A stretch of 64,000 nucleotides of DNA from the NCBI GenBank assembly GCA_030144725.1, contig JASKMD010000031.1:3071775-3135774 (forward strand), written 5' to 3'. The notes beneath the pieces were generated by a model, which was given only the letters and a program-made list of their open reading frames with translations, was not told where the DNA came from and did not search any database. This document shows positions 35,301 to 64,000 of the stretch, piece after piece. Every line of letters starts with the position of its first letter. The first letter of the stretch is position 1. The DNA comes from Haematococcus lacustris. Lineage: Eukaryota > Chlorophyta > Chlorophyceae > Chlamydomonadales > Haematococcaceae. The translations under genes and the position numbers were made by a program.

Positions 35301-36404
35301 ATCACTGCTATGATCCCAAGCATCTGCAGCCCCTATGCCCACACAAGGACATGTGAGCCTTGGAGGCAAGGGAGCTGTTCTCATCTTCCTCCTGATGCCA
35401 AGCCTCGAGGAATGGGTCACCCCAACCAGGGTGACCCAGAGCAGCCAAATTAGGGCAAGCTGGCCACCGCTAATGCCAAGTGAAACTTTGCACAGCCAAG
35501 GCTGTGTCATGCCTGTTTGAGCCTGCTATGAAGCATGTCTTATGCACATGTGCACCTCAACTTCATGAGTGCACCGAGGCCATGCAAACTGTTGCACATG
35601 GTGTTGCTTTGCATGTTGACGGCCAGCCTGTGTCCCATCAACCTTTAGTGCGAGCAGGTCAAGACATTGTTTTCTACTTCAGTGTTGCTGAACCTTGTGT
35701 GGGTTCAATGTCTCGTGTAAGACACCTCTTTGTTGTCCTCGGTTACCTTCTCAAGTCATCTGGGAGCCTTTGGTCAAGATGACAAGGTGAGATTCCAGTC
35801 GTTAGGAAGTAGGCCGTCACATAGGCAGTCACATACAGCAATAGCAAGGGGCAGTGGTATGGTGGCAAAAGTTGGGTCAAGCAGCAGCCATCAGCTACAT
35901 GCCACTGACTGCATGGCTTTGCATGATCCAACCCACAGGGCCAAGAGCTCCGTAGCCGCATCAACCATGCAGCTATTCATAGGAGTCTGCAAGTATAGTG
36001 GTTAATGTTGCAGTGGTTGATTCCGGCCTTTCAGGCAGTTTACTAAGATTGATACTAGCAATGGGACTGGAGACTCAGCCCTGGAGTAAAAATTGAGAAA
36101 AACGGGCGCCTCAATGTGAGTGCGCTCAAATATGTTGTTCTCACCCTCCAATGCGTACAATGTCCTTGATGCCCTTGTCCAGCAGGGCCTCCAGGAACTG
36201 GTCCAGCGCATGGTTAGTGTAGCACACACACAGGATGGTCTCCTGGCTGTGACGCACAATGGCCAGGCTCAGCATGACGCCGATGAAGGTCTTGCCAGTG
36301 CCGGGCGGCCCCTGGATCAACGCCACACGCTGGCCCAGCCCACGCTCCAGCGCTGCCGCCTGGCTAGGGTCAAGGGCTCTGCCAGCAAGCTGCAGAGCCT
36401 GCAC

Positions 36405-36436
<32 letters not shown>

Positions 36437-39400
36437 TGGTGCCTGGCCACATCGTTGCCGTTGCACCCAGATCACAGGCTGATGGGTCTGGGCCCTAGAC
36501 CAGCTGCTTACAACACATGCATGGAGACGAGCAGCCCCTGTTGTAGATGACAGGGTATGCGTGTTCCACAGAGGGTCATGCCTGGTTGATGTCAAGGTGC
36601 CTCAGCGCCTGCCAGTGCTATGCAGCCAAGCAAAGTGCCAGGGGCATGCTCTAGCTTCCCTGCTAAGCTGTAACAAAGCCGCGTTTGTATGCAAGGTGCA
36701 AGGTGCAGGGTGGCAGCAAGGTGCAGGGTGTCAGGGGCATAGCTCTTGTTGTGCAAGGTGCAAGGCGCTGTGCTCCAGGGTGGTTGGCCCACCAGCTGTT
36801 GCTGCGCCATCACAACTTTCAGTTGTATGGCAGTGAGGTAGCTGGGCCGCTGCGGGGCCTGGCCATACACCAGCTCCTCAGCCAGTGGCACCGTGGGTAG
36901 CGCCTGCAGCCCCTCAAGCACTGGCCTGATGCTCAGAAGGTTGGTGGACACCTGCAGCAGCCAGGCAGCAGCAGGCGGGCTGGCCGGTCACATGCACCAT
37001 GTACAGTGAGCCAGAAGTAGTAAGAGTGAGGGCAAGGCTGCACCAGTACCGTCCAGCCACAAGGCTGCAGGGAGCATGAAAGCTGAGAGATGAGAGCTGA
37101 AAAGGGCAAGGCTGCATGAGTGCAACCCGGGCACCTGATCTATGTTTGCCATGCTGTAGCTTAGCCGCTGCCTGCTGTTGGGTTGCTGCCCTCACCTGCA
37201 CCAAGACCTTGTTGGCCAGCGTCCTGCCAATCCATGCCAGCACCTGCTCTAGGCCCCGGCCCGCCTCAAAGGACACGCCCACCAGCGGCAGAGCTTCGGC
37301 CATCTCTTTTGGCTCACGCCTGGCAGCAGTGGAGCAGTGCGGTGCGCTTGGGATGTCGCTGGGTGCTGCCAGGCCATGGCCCTCCTGTGGCTGACCTGCT
37401 GGCTGCACCAGCCCGCCATCATTGAGCCAAGCCAGAGGCTGTAGGTGTCCATACGAATGCAGCTGGGCAAGGCATCTGTTGCGACATGCTGAACACTTTG
37501 CAATAGCTCATGCTGAATGCATTAAGCATCAAGCATTAAGCATTAAGCATTAAGCATTAAGCATTAAGCATATAAACCCACAAGGAACAACCATCTTCAA
37601 ACCAATATATAATCAATGAATTACCAACACAGTCACTTTATTAACTCTAATCATTACTAGACTGGATATGTTGCAACTTTACACGATGAAATTTGGTGCT
37701 GTGATGCACTAATAGGTATGATGCAGTACTGCCTCATGAGGAGTGAACATAAAAAGGGTAACTAACTATTATGTATGTGAATCACGTAGTTCTACCATTA
37801 CTATGAAGATTTGAAGATGGCTCTGGAGCAACAGTCTCGTCCCGAGGGCAAACCATATACGAAAAACACCCCCTTCGCTAGTTGTGCACTGATTTGCGTG
37901 TGTGGTATCCCTTGTGGCTCACACTCCGCTTAGGAGGTGCAGCTGGAGGTGGATCACGGACCACTGTCAAGCTTCCAAGTGTGCTCTCACCTGACCACAG
38001 TACCAAACAGCAATGGATCTCCTGGGGAAGCTAGGCAGACCAGGGCATTGAGCGGCATGGTACCCCGACCATGCTTGTCCCAGAAATCCTCCTTCTCCGT
38101 TATCGTCCTGAGGCGGTTGGCTTGGTGGCCATGTGGCAGCGCAAAGCTGAGCATGACGCATGCCACGCGGTTTTGCTGCTTGCACACGCCCAACACGCTG
38201 ACCTGATGATAGACATTGCGCAGCACCTGCTGCATGGCTGCCTGGTTAGGCGCACCCCGCGCTGCATTGCCATCCAGCTGCTGCCATTGGGTCAGTGTTC
38301 TCAGCACATCCCGCAGGGGCGCCACCATGTCCTCCCGCAGCAACCGGAAGTGGCGGTCCAGCAGCTGCACCTCAGGGGCCTTAGCAATGTCTTCTGCTGC
38401 CTCATGATCCCCTCCAGACACCTGCAGGGGTGTGCGTCAAAAGAGAGAGACAGCGCTGTCAGAAGAGCGAGACAGCGCTGACCTTCCAATCAGCCAGTAG
38501 TGCAGGCTGTGAGCTATGGTCGAGGTGATTGGTGTGGAGTGTAATCGAGGGATGGAGGTGACAAATGCTGTGCGGAGCTGGCGAAGAAGAGTGTAAGGCC
38601 ATGCCTGCCTCATGCAACAGGCAACAGGCAACACCCATCATATCTTCTGTTACATAGCAGGCATGTCCGTGTGAGACCTTCTGGTGCAGACAGTCCGACC
38701 ATGCTATATGAGTTTATTTGCTGCAGGTATACCTAGTCAGGGCCAGCTATCTGTTTGAAGCGGCACATGGAGAGGCACATGGAGAGGCTAATGAGGCTAG
38801 TGAGCTGACCCGCCATCACTTCATATGCATCACTTCATATGCGACTACCCCAGTCAAGGTGTCAGGGCTCACCTCTGCAACAAGGGTTTGGACCCCTGGG
38901 GTGGTCTGCTGGATGCTAGGCGCCAGGGGCAGGTAGGGCGGGTGTGAGCAGCTTGCCTGACAGCATGCCAGCCAGCACACCACACATGCTAGTACCTGAC
39001 CCCGTTCAACATATGTGGATGGCAGCATGCAGCTATCCAGCAGTGGCATGTGCGCCATGCTAAGTCAGTCCGTGCATGCCATACCAGCAGCACGCTGCAA
39101 TGTATGATGTTGTGCACCCTGCTGACTTGATGGATGACAATGGCACTGCATACCCCCCTGCCTGCTGCCTGCATACCTTACGCAGGCAATGGCATTGCAC
39201 AACCTGCTGCCTGCTGCCTGCTGCCTGCTGCCTGCTGCCTGCTGCCTGCTGCCTGCTGCCTGCTGCCTGCTGCCTGCTGCCTGCTGCCTGCTGCCTGCTG
39301 CCTGCTGCCTGCTGCCTGCTGCCTGCTGCCTGCTGCCTGCTGCCTGCTGCCTGCTGCCTGCTGCCTGCTGCCTGCTGCCTGCTGCCTGCTGCCTGCTGCC

Positions 39401-40302
39401 TGCTGCCTGCTGCCTGCTGCCTGCTGCCTGCTGCCTGCTGCCTGCTGCCTGCAGCCTGCTGCCTGCCTGCTACCCACCTCCTCTGATGTAGGGACAATCT
39501 TGATGTCCCTGAAGTTTGGCGCATCATTGTCATGGCGGCCTCCAGCCTGCACTCTCAGGTCCTCAAGGGCCGGTGCCTGGCCACTGCTGCCCAGACCTGG
39601 CCCAGCCGGTGACAGCACCTGCTTCAGCTGTCTCGCTGCTGTAGCCGCCCCGCCACCACAGGCCAGCAGGGGCTGCACCAATGCCTTCAGTTCAGGGTTG
39701 GCCCGGGCTGCTTCAGAGTTGACTGCCAGGGTGAGGGCAAACCAGGCCACTGGGGTGGCGTCAGGCAGGCTGCCTGAGGTGATGGCCTCGCCTAGGGCGG
39801 GCAGCAGGCCAGGTATGGCGGTGATGGTGTCCAAAACCTGGAGCAGTGGTTTCCTGCACATGCTGCTATTTAGGCGGTCGTGACCCAATTTCGCCAGGAA
39901 GGGCACCACGGACTGGGCAGGGAATTGGGGTGAGTCACTGCTTGTCAAGGCTAACCTCAAGTTTCTCAACCCATGCTCCTGCACTCAGCAAGTGGCGCTG
40001 GTTAGCAGATAACACCTGCCACCAGCTAGCACTGGGAAAGGCACCGAAGTGTTGAGCTGTTACACACCATGCCCTGGCCGCTGCTGGACCTGCTCACCTG
40101 GGGTTTGGTCAACCGGTACAGCATGTCGAGGTGGTCGTCAAACTCGAGCAGCGCGGACATGAACTTGACGCAGTCTGCAGGACTGAAGCTGGCGTCGGGT
40201 TTGCACATCACGCCGTCGAAGAAGCGCCGATGGGTGTACACTGGGCGGGAACCCCCTGCGATGGTACGGCATCCGGTAAGCTTGAGTTTACCTACTGCGA
40301 TG
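29369..40302 (-). CDS. Helicase copy B: ZNFX1-type SF1 helicase with NFX1-like region and coiled coil, lacking AAA+ modules
   Basis: Exons (minus strand): 40098-about 40302, 39478-39978, 38873-38956, 37991-38421, 37196-37319, 36793-36951, 36145-36398, 33173-34047, 32208-32866, 30946-31479, 30136-30312, 29759-29884 and 29369-29599. All are open, with the phases of copy C; total about 1450 residues. Motifs: GPPGTGKTF and CYTNHALDQFLEALL (36145-36398), VEEAGELLEAH (end of 33173-34047), IGDHKQLRP, QHRMHPDI and TIDNYQGEE (32208-32866), NVLLSRARHG then LPCGHPC (30946-31479). After the coiled coil the frame reads LLSGSGCL and stops at 29369-29371 in sequence derived from the dioxygenase 3' flank, so the three AAA+ modules are lost. 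No in-frame ATG was found before the first exon, so initiation is unresolved. It could be a functional short paralogue or a recently silenced copy. Confidence 0.75.
31861..32075 (+). repeat. Degenerate ~12-bp tandem array (actgcatggcac)n
   Basis: About seventeen imperfect units in the intron between exons 9 and 10 of copy B. The matching introns of copies A and C lack it. Confidence 0.85.
34744..35830 (+). other. About 1.1-kb insertion in copy B carrying a decayed coding fragment
   Basis: Copy A passes directly from the left flank (ggcagcagccagggg) to the right flank (tcacatatagcaatagcaag) at about 23275-23400, so this block is an addition in copy B. On the + strand an acceptor-like ggtag precedes an open stretch beginning ALSDPEFAKSLRAALFPNG. 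It contains an acidic Glu run (about 34900-34935) and a helical segment ending AARWRLWQE. A frameshift follows near 35085. Further remnants include a Cys/His cluster (HCHHCYDP, about 35300). I do not recognise the family. It could be a captured gene piece or the first frame of a retroelement. Confidence 0.5.
36406..36436 (+). repeat. (CAG)n tract at helicase intron 6, copy B
   Basis: About ten CAG units in the intron immediately before the minus-strand acceptor of exon 7 (CTG units on the gene strand). Copies A (24039-24053) and C (58798-58817) are shorter, so the tract varies among paralogues. Confidence 0.8.
37505..37900. other. AT-rich insertion in intron 4 of helicase copy B, starting with a (GCATTAA)n array
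   Basis: Positions 37517-37570 are about seven GCATTAA heptamers. The following ~330 bases are much more A+T-rich than the surroundings and have no match in copies A or C. A short inverted repeat is present (ccatcttcaaa at 37591-37601, tttgaagatgg at 37810-37820). No coding sequence or clear target duplication was seen. Confidence 0.6.
39203..39463 (+). repeat. (CTGCCTG)n heptanucleotide array, about 35 units
   Basis: It lies in intron 2 of copy B, starting about 15 bases from the minus-strand donor of exon 2. The same position has about five imperfect units in copy A (26520-26562) and about three in copy C (61210-61240). Open frames across it are repeat artefacts. Confidence 0.92.
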
Positions 40303-40388
40303 TTAGAGCTGCGATGCGGCGAAGCTGTGATCGGCAGGAAGCCCTTCGCAACTATTCGCCTCGTCGGGCGAGGGTTAACGCGGCGCGG

Positions 40389-40800
40389 TCAGTGCCGCGG
40401 GCGTGCCAACACCCGCACCATTGCCTTGCGCTCTCCCTGCAGGTCGATCACCTCCGCGGCAAGCTTCCTCATGCGCGCTTCCGAAGCGCGGGCGACCCTC
40501 AGCCCACTTAGTAGCCATCTCGCGATGCAGCCACCTCAGGCGCGCCTAATCAATCGTATCTAAGTTCACGGGTTTTCACGGGTAGTCCATGCTAGCTTTT
40601 CACGGGTACTCACTCTCGGGCGCGACATACTCTGCACTGCGAAGACTCCTGGTTGCGATACAGCAAAGGCAGAGGATTGCCCGACATGGCAGTGAGGATT
40701 TCCAGTGGTGCTGTCTCACACTCCCTGGCCTCCCTTCCATAGCTCTCCATTGCTACTACCACTTCGGTGTGTGAGCGAGCATCCCTGTCACTCAGTCAGC
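40389..40800. other. Conserved upstream block of the helicase copies
   Basis: It is highly similar to 27480-27900 and 62230-62660 (for example gcgaagactcctg and cccgacatggcagtgagga). It probably holds the helicase 5' UTR and promoter, and perhaps a small first exon: on the minus strand MRKLAAEVIDLQGERKAMV is open here but meets TGA at 40389-40391. Initiation for copies A and B is not resolved. Confidence 0.4.
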
Positions 40801-41074
40801 AATACAGGCTGTGGGCTATGGAGCACTGCAGCCGCCTTGTGCAAGCTTTGGGCCTGACCCAACATGCTGGTTGCCGATTGAAGCATGCAGAGCAGCCCTA
40901 ATACATTGCCATGCAGGATCCAGTGTGTCCATGGCATGCCATTACGATAACGTAGGAAGGGTAGGACCGCAGGCTGGACATTTGCTGGTGGCTCTCTGCT
41001 ACAGCCTGGGGCTGCAAAGCACAGCCTATCGGCCATCACAGCCCTGCAGCAGCAGCAGGAACAGCAAGAGCAGA

Positions 41075-42794
41075 TCAGATGACAGCACCCCTTACTTCAG
41101 CTACTGCCACCAGCTCCCTGCATGGGAGGAAGCAGCAGCCCTGGCAGAGGCAGGTGGTCACACCTTGCCACCCTGTGCTTGTGATGAGAAGGGACAGCAG
41201 CAAGAGCAGCAGCAGCAGCAGCAGGGCGTGTCAGAGCATGGGAGGTGTAGCCAAAGCCACCCCGCACAAACTTCACCAGCCAGCAACGCTGCTGGCAGCA
41301 CATTGGACTCGGTAGGTGCTGTCCATGTCCCGCCATACCCTTGCTTGCGTGATACGTAACGATCGGAACCAACAGCTTCTTTTTTTAATGCCTGGATTTC
41401 GTTACCAAAATGTCTCCTGCGTTGGCTGGCGATTGAAAGTAAAATCGATTGTTTATTAATGATATTAATGATACTTATGATATTTATACTATGTAACCAA
41501 TTGTGACCAACTGCGTAGCCAGCCATGTCATGGTCCTGGGCCCTTCGTGACCAGCATTAGCTTGGCTGTTTTGGAAATAAAAAACACTGCATCACACCTC
41601 ATCACCCTAGCCATGTAATTACTGACACATTCAGTAATGACATAGTATTATGCAACCATGCAAGGGATAACAGCCATCTTTGCTACCTCCCTTTATCACT
41701 CGAGCCACTGCTGCAACCTGGTGCCAACCCCCTAGTTCCTGCCCACGCTGGCCGTCTCTTCCCTGCTGCTTCACGATCCGCCCGCTGGGCCCAATGGTGG
41801 TGCCACTGCCGGTAAGCCACCCCCTGCTGACAGCCCCTGCCTCACCCTCTCCCTGCACCCTGCCAACTTGTTCACAACTCATCAGCTCGCAGCTGCCAGA
41901 CCAACATGACAACTAACCCTTGTTTTGTAGGCTATCTTGCAAGTACCCTTCCACTCTTCCCCTCACTCTTACCCAGCTGCTGCCCCTTCCATGTGTTCTG
42001 TGTGCATGGGCGCTGACCCTGATGTGCGCAGGCCACACACTGCTGGGCACTTTGACTCAGCCAATGAGGGCAACGAGTGGCGGTGCTGCATGGGGTCATC
42101 CCGGGGTCAGGAGTGTGCCATGTGGGGTGTGACCCACATGGCTGTGAGAGTGATGGCGGCCAACAGCTACCCTTGAGGAAGAACCCTAGCCGCTACATCA
42201 CAGCCCTGGGGCAACTCGGCTGCAGCGAGTCACCTTCATGGTTGCCTTCTGGCAGGATTTGAGAGTGAGGCCAGGTCAAGGGCCAGGAGCAGCCCGTCCC
42301 TTCCCCACCCTGCTCAAACCCTCCCTACCGCACCCCGCCCCCACCCTCACTCCCATGCCCTGTGCTGACAGTCCCCCACACAAAGAAGTGGTCGCAAGAA
42401 CTACAGGGCTGTCCAGTTCCCCATGCGCATGGCCACACTGCTTTCCAACCGCCAGCAGCCTTCAGCGCCAGGCATGGTGCAGCAGCCAGGAGGCAGGGCG
42501 GAAGGGTCAGGGGCTGCCCCGGTGAGCCAGGCAGCAGGTGGCACAGGCAATGGGGGCCCAGAAGAAGCTAAGCCTCGGGCTTGGGCGCTAAGGGAAGCAG
42601 CACGAGTTGCGCCTTGCATGGTCGCTCCCATTTGGTGTGATGTGGTGGATCCGCAGCCAGACAGCATGCCCCTATTCAAGCAGCACCTGAAGGAGTTGGG
42701 CCCAGGGCAGGTTGGAGCTCGGCATCGAAGGAGCATTGCAGAGCTAGAAGTGCTAGGGGTGCTGCCCTTCTATGACGACTGCTTTCAATTCTGA
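41075..42794 (+). pseudogene. Degraded dioxygenase-like gene segment, unit 3
   Basis: Matches the intact gene from PYFSYCHQLPAWE (about 41090) to the identical C-terminal ending YDDCFQF (stop 42792-42794). Damage: an AT-rich insertion replaces intron sequence at about 41350-41585. The exon equivalent to 9645-9730 has lost its acceptor and first codons (about 41735). A deletion within the last exon (about 42050-42080) removes part of the HxD region and fuses NEG to the segment before the distal His. The C-terminal 120 codons are still open (from about 42423). Not a functional oxygenase. Confidence 0.75.
41350..41585. other. AT-rich insertion in dioxygenase segment 3
   Basis: About 235 A+T-rich bases replace about 50 bases of the conserved sequence found at 9301-9350 and 63346-63395. 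No terminal repeats could be defined and no coding sequence was seen. Confidence 0.5.
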
Positions 42795-43294
42795 AGCATG
42801 CCACACATGGCCGTCTGCTGTTAATGACCAGGGTGAATGCGGGTACGGGCTTGTCAAGCGTCATGCCTGCTGCCTTACAACACCGCACAAGCAACCCCAT
42901 CAACACATGGCACCTTGGACCCCAACTTGACTAAGAATAACAGGAAGACTGAGAAGTACAGGAAGACTGTTCTGGGAGTGGTTCCTGAGGCCTGGGTCGC
43001 AGCCTGCACTGCGCAGGCTAGTCCACTACAAGCATGTGCTGCGCACAACTACTACACAACACAATCTAGGTCAATGAGCATCATATAGGACCCACACACC
43101 CACATCGAACCTCCCCAGCAGCCAGAAGATGTGTACATGTCCCATGCCAAGTGAGACATCTGCACGAATGGCTGGTCAGCATCTCAAGTGAGCCGATGAG
43201 CGTGTTGAAGGACTAGTTGGTGTTCAAGGACTAGTTGGTGTTCATGGCAGGCCATCATGCCAGTGCAAAGGCATGCGGCCGCTGCCCCTTTTGT
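42795..43294. other. Convergent 3' spacer between dioxygenase segment 3 and helicase copy C
   Basis: The first ~245 bases are the shared dioxygenase 3' flank. From about 43040 the sequence is unique and leads to the stop of copy C (43295-43297). A TGTAA on the minus strand at about 42872 is a candidate algal polyadenylation signal for copy C; using it would make the two transcripts overlap. No coding sequence. Confidence 0.5.
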
Positions 43295-62210
<18,916 letters not shown>

Positions 62211-63100
62211 GCGCAACTATCCGCCTCGTCGGGCGCGGGTTAATGCGGCGCGGTCGGTGCAGCGGGCGTGCCAACACCCGCACCATTGCCTTGCGCTCTC
62301 CCTGCAGGTCGATCAGCTCCGCGGCAAGCTTCCTCACGCGCAGTTCCGAAGCCCGGCCGGCCCTCAGCCCACTCAGTAGCCATCTCGCGATGCAGCCACC
62401 TCAGGCGCGCCTAATCAATCATGTATAAGTTCACGGGTTTTCACGGATAGTCCATGCTGGGTTTTCACGAGCGTACTGACTCTCAGGCGAGACACACTCA
62501 GCAGTGCGAAGACTCCTGATTGCGACACAGCAAAAGCAGAGGGTTGCCCGACATGGCAGTGAGGACTTATAGTGGTATTGTCTCACACTCCTTAGCCTCC
62601 CTTCCATAGCTCTCCATTGCTACTACCACTTCGGTGTGTAAGCGAGCATGCCTGTCACTCAGTCAGCAATGCAGGCTGTGGGCTATGGAGCACCACAGCC
62701 GCCTTGTGCAAGCTATGGGCCTGATCCAACATGCCGGTTGCCGGGTGGAGCAGCCCTAACACAGCGCCATGCAGGATCCAGTGTGTCCATGGCATGTCAG
62801 CACGATCCATGTTGCGCACACAACGGGCGCAGACGGTTACCTCCCTGCAGACTTAGCAGCATTGAGAGATCATTCATTGGCCTGCTACTGTGCTTGTACT
62901 ATTGCACTGCGTAGACCACGTCCATCGCCCTCACCGATGCATAGCCAGGTCCTCTGCAGCCACAAGGCTAATGAGGTGAGCAGCAGCTGCAGGGCAGCTG
63001 AGGTGGCAGGTGCCGCGAATGGCTGTGGTAAGGGGTTGTTGCATGCCCTTTGCTGTACTGTGTGGGCGGGTACAGCTGGCTGGGGTGGAAGAAAGGCTCG
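62211..63100. other. Upstream region of helicase copy C
   Basis: Near-identical to blocks upstream of copies A and B. The minus strand at about 62390-62230 carries an open stretch with RKLAAELIDLQGERKAMVRV that could be a first exon. The + strand at 62640-63100 matches 27900-28370 and partly 40790-41040, with no recognised gene. The promoter probably lies here. Confidence 0.4.
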
Positions 63101-64000
63101 GCGTAGGAAAGGTAGGACTGCAGGCAGGATGCTTGTTGGCGGCTCACTGCTACAGCCTAGGGCTACGTCTCACAGCCTATTTGCCAGCACAGCCCTGCAG
63201 CAGCAGCACAAGCAGAAGCAGCACGGCGCGGCAGAGCATGGGAGGTGTAGCCAAAGCCACAACGCACCAACTTCACGAGCTAGCAGCGTTGCTGGCAACA
63301 CACTGGACTCGGTAGGTGCTGTCCATGCCTTGCCATGCCTTTGCTCATTTGTCTCCACCCTGCAGCTTGCACTTCAGCTGCGTTGGCATCACACTTCATC
63401 ACCCTGGCCATGTGATTACCCATGTTTTCACCAACACGCTCAGTATTGACTGTAGCAACCATGCAAGGGATAACAGCCATCTTTGCTACCTCCCTTCATC
63501 AACCCAGCCACTGCTGCAGCTGCCCACCCTTGAGTTGCTGCATGGGTCCCTGCAGACTTCATCACTCCAGCCACTGCTGAAACCTGGTGCCAACCCCTAG
63601 TTCCTGCATGAGCTCCTCCAGCAGACAACCTGCCTGCTACCTGCCTCATCTGTTTCCGTCCATGACATGCTTGCTGGCTGTACTCCCATCACACAAGTCA
63701 CACTGCCAGCCGGCAGTCCTACCAGTCCATTGCTGTCATCTGGGCCCATGCTGGCCGCCTCTTCCCGCTGCGCGATCCGCCCGCTGGGCCGAGTGGTGGT
63801 GCCACTGCCGGTAAGCCACCCTCTGCTGACCGCCCCTGCCTCACCCTGACTCTGTGGCTGGTGGCCCCCCGAGTCCCCCCCGAGTGGCTGGTGGCCCCCC
63901 GAGTCAACCGCCTAACCGTTCTAAATGTGGCGGTGCTGCATGGCGTAATCCCGGGGTCAGGTGTGTGCCATGTGGGGTGTGTTAGCCCCAGGGCTGGGAG
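63101..64000 (+). pseudogene. Degraded dioxygenase-like gene segment, unit 4 (continues past the window)
   Basis: Matches the intact gene in part: the exon-end NTLDSVGAV (about 63310), the AVIWAHAGRLFP exon (about 63728-63811, with a normal donor but a lost acceptor), then directly GWLVAPRV-type sequence (63855-63910) and the VLHGVIPG region. The segment with the HxD pair is deleted. A 22-bp unit (gtggctggtggccccccgag) is tandemly repeated at about 63853-63905. Non-functional as far as visible. Confidence 0.7.

Noticed and set aside
39076..39533. Long repeat frames over the CTGCCTG array
   Set aside because: Period-7 repeat artefact lying in an intron shared with copies A and C.
62211..62400. 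Upstream first exon of helicase copy C containing RKLAAELIDLQGERKAM
   Set aside because: Coding-like, but no donor matches the phase of exon 1 and the frame is broken by TGA in copy B; kept only as a possibility.

Overview
The window looks like nuclear DNA of a unicellular green alga, probably of the chlamydomonadalean (Volvocales-like) group. The basis is G+C-rich sequence, dense short GT-AG introns, many CAG/CTG and other short tandem repeats, and a plant-type UTP21 gene. I cannot name the genus with confidence. No rRNA, tRNA, CRISPR array or bacterial-type operon is visible. All gene models were built by hand from splice sites, reading frame and intron phase.

Layout, left to right. (1) 216-5529, + strand: UTP21/WDR36, an SSU-processome WD40 protein, 11 exons, 5' end outside the window. 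(2) About 6156-10914, + strand: a multi-exon gene ending in a 2-oxoglutarate/Fe(II)-dioxygenase-like domain, with a low-complexity middle. (3) From 11.1 kb to the right edge: a tandem segmental duplication. Its unit is the N-terminal part of a minus-strand SF1 helicase gene plus a piece of the dioxygenase gene. Copy A (11115-27442) is a pseudogene with a nonsense codon, a truncated exon, a copia retrotransposon (about 13.6-18.3 kb) and a 1.3-kb tetranucleotide array. Copy B (29369-40302) keeps every helicase, zinc-finger and coiled-coil exon open but stops at a duplication junction. Copy C (43295-62210) is complete: 29 exons with consistent phases, about 2775 residues. Degraded dioxygenase pieces lie at 28.4-28.9, 41.1-42.8 and 63.1-64.0 kb.

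The centrepiece is the protein of copy C. It is a ZNFX1-type superfamily-1 helicase followed by a cysteine/histidine-rich NFX1-like region, a charged coiled coil, a linker, three CbbX/SpoVK-type AAA+ ATPase modules and a C-terminal Cys motif. All four ATPase units keep their Walker residues, and all three AAA+ modules keep a candidate arginine finger. ZNFX1 relatives act in RNA surveillance and innate immunity in animals. A similar role here is inference.

The introns of the duplicated copies record recent insertions, because the sister copies show the empty state. These include a hAT-like MITE, a hairpin insertion with a 12-bp target duplication, a copia element with an initiator-tRNA-Met anticodon-arm primer site, AT-rich inserts, a decayed foreign coding fragment and several expanded tandem arrays.
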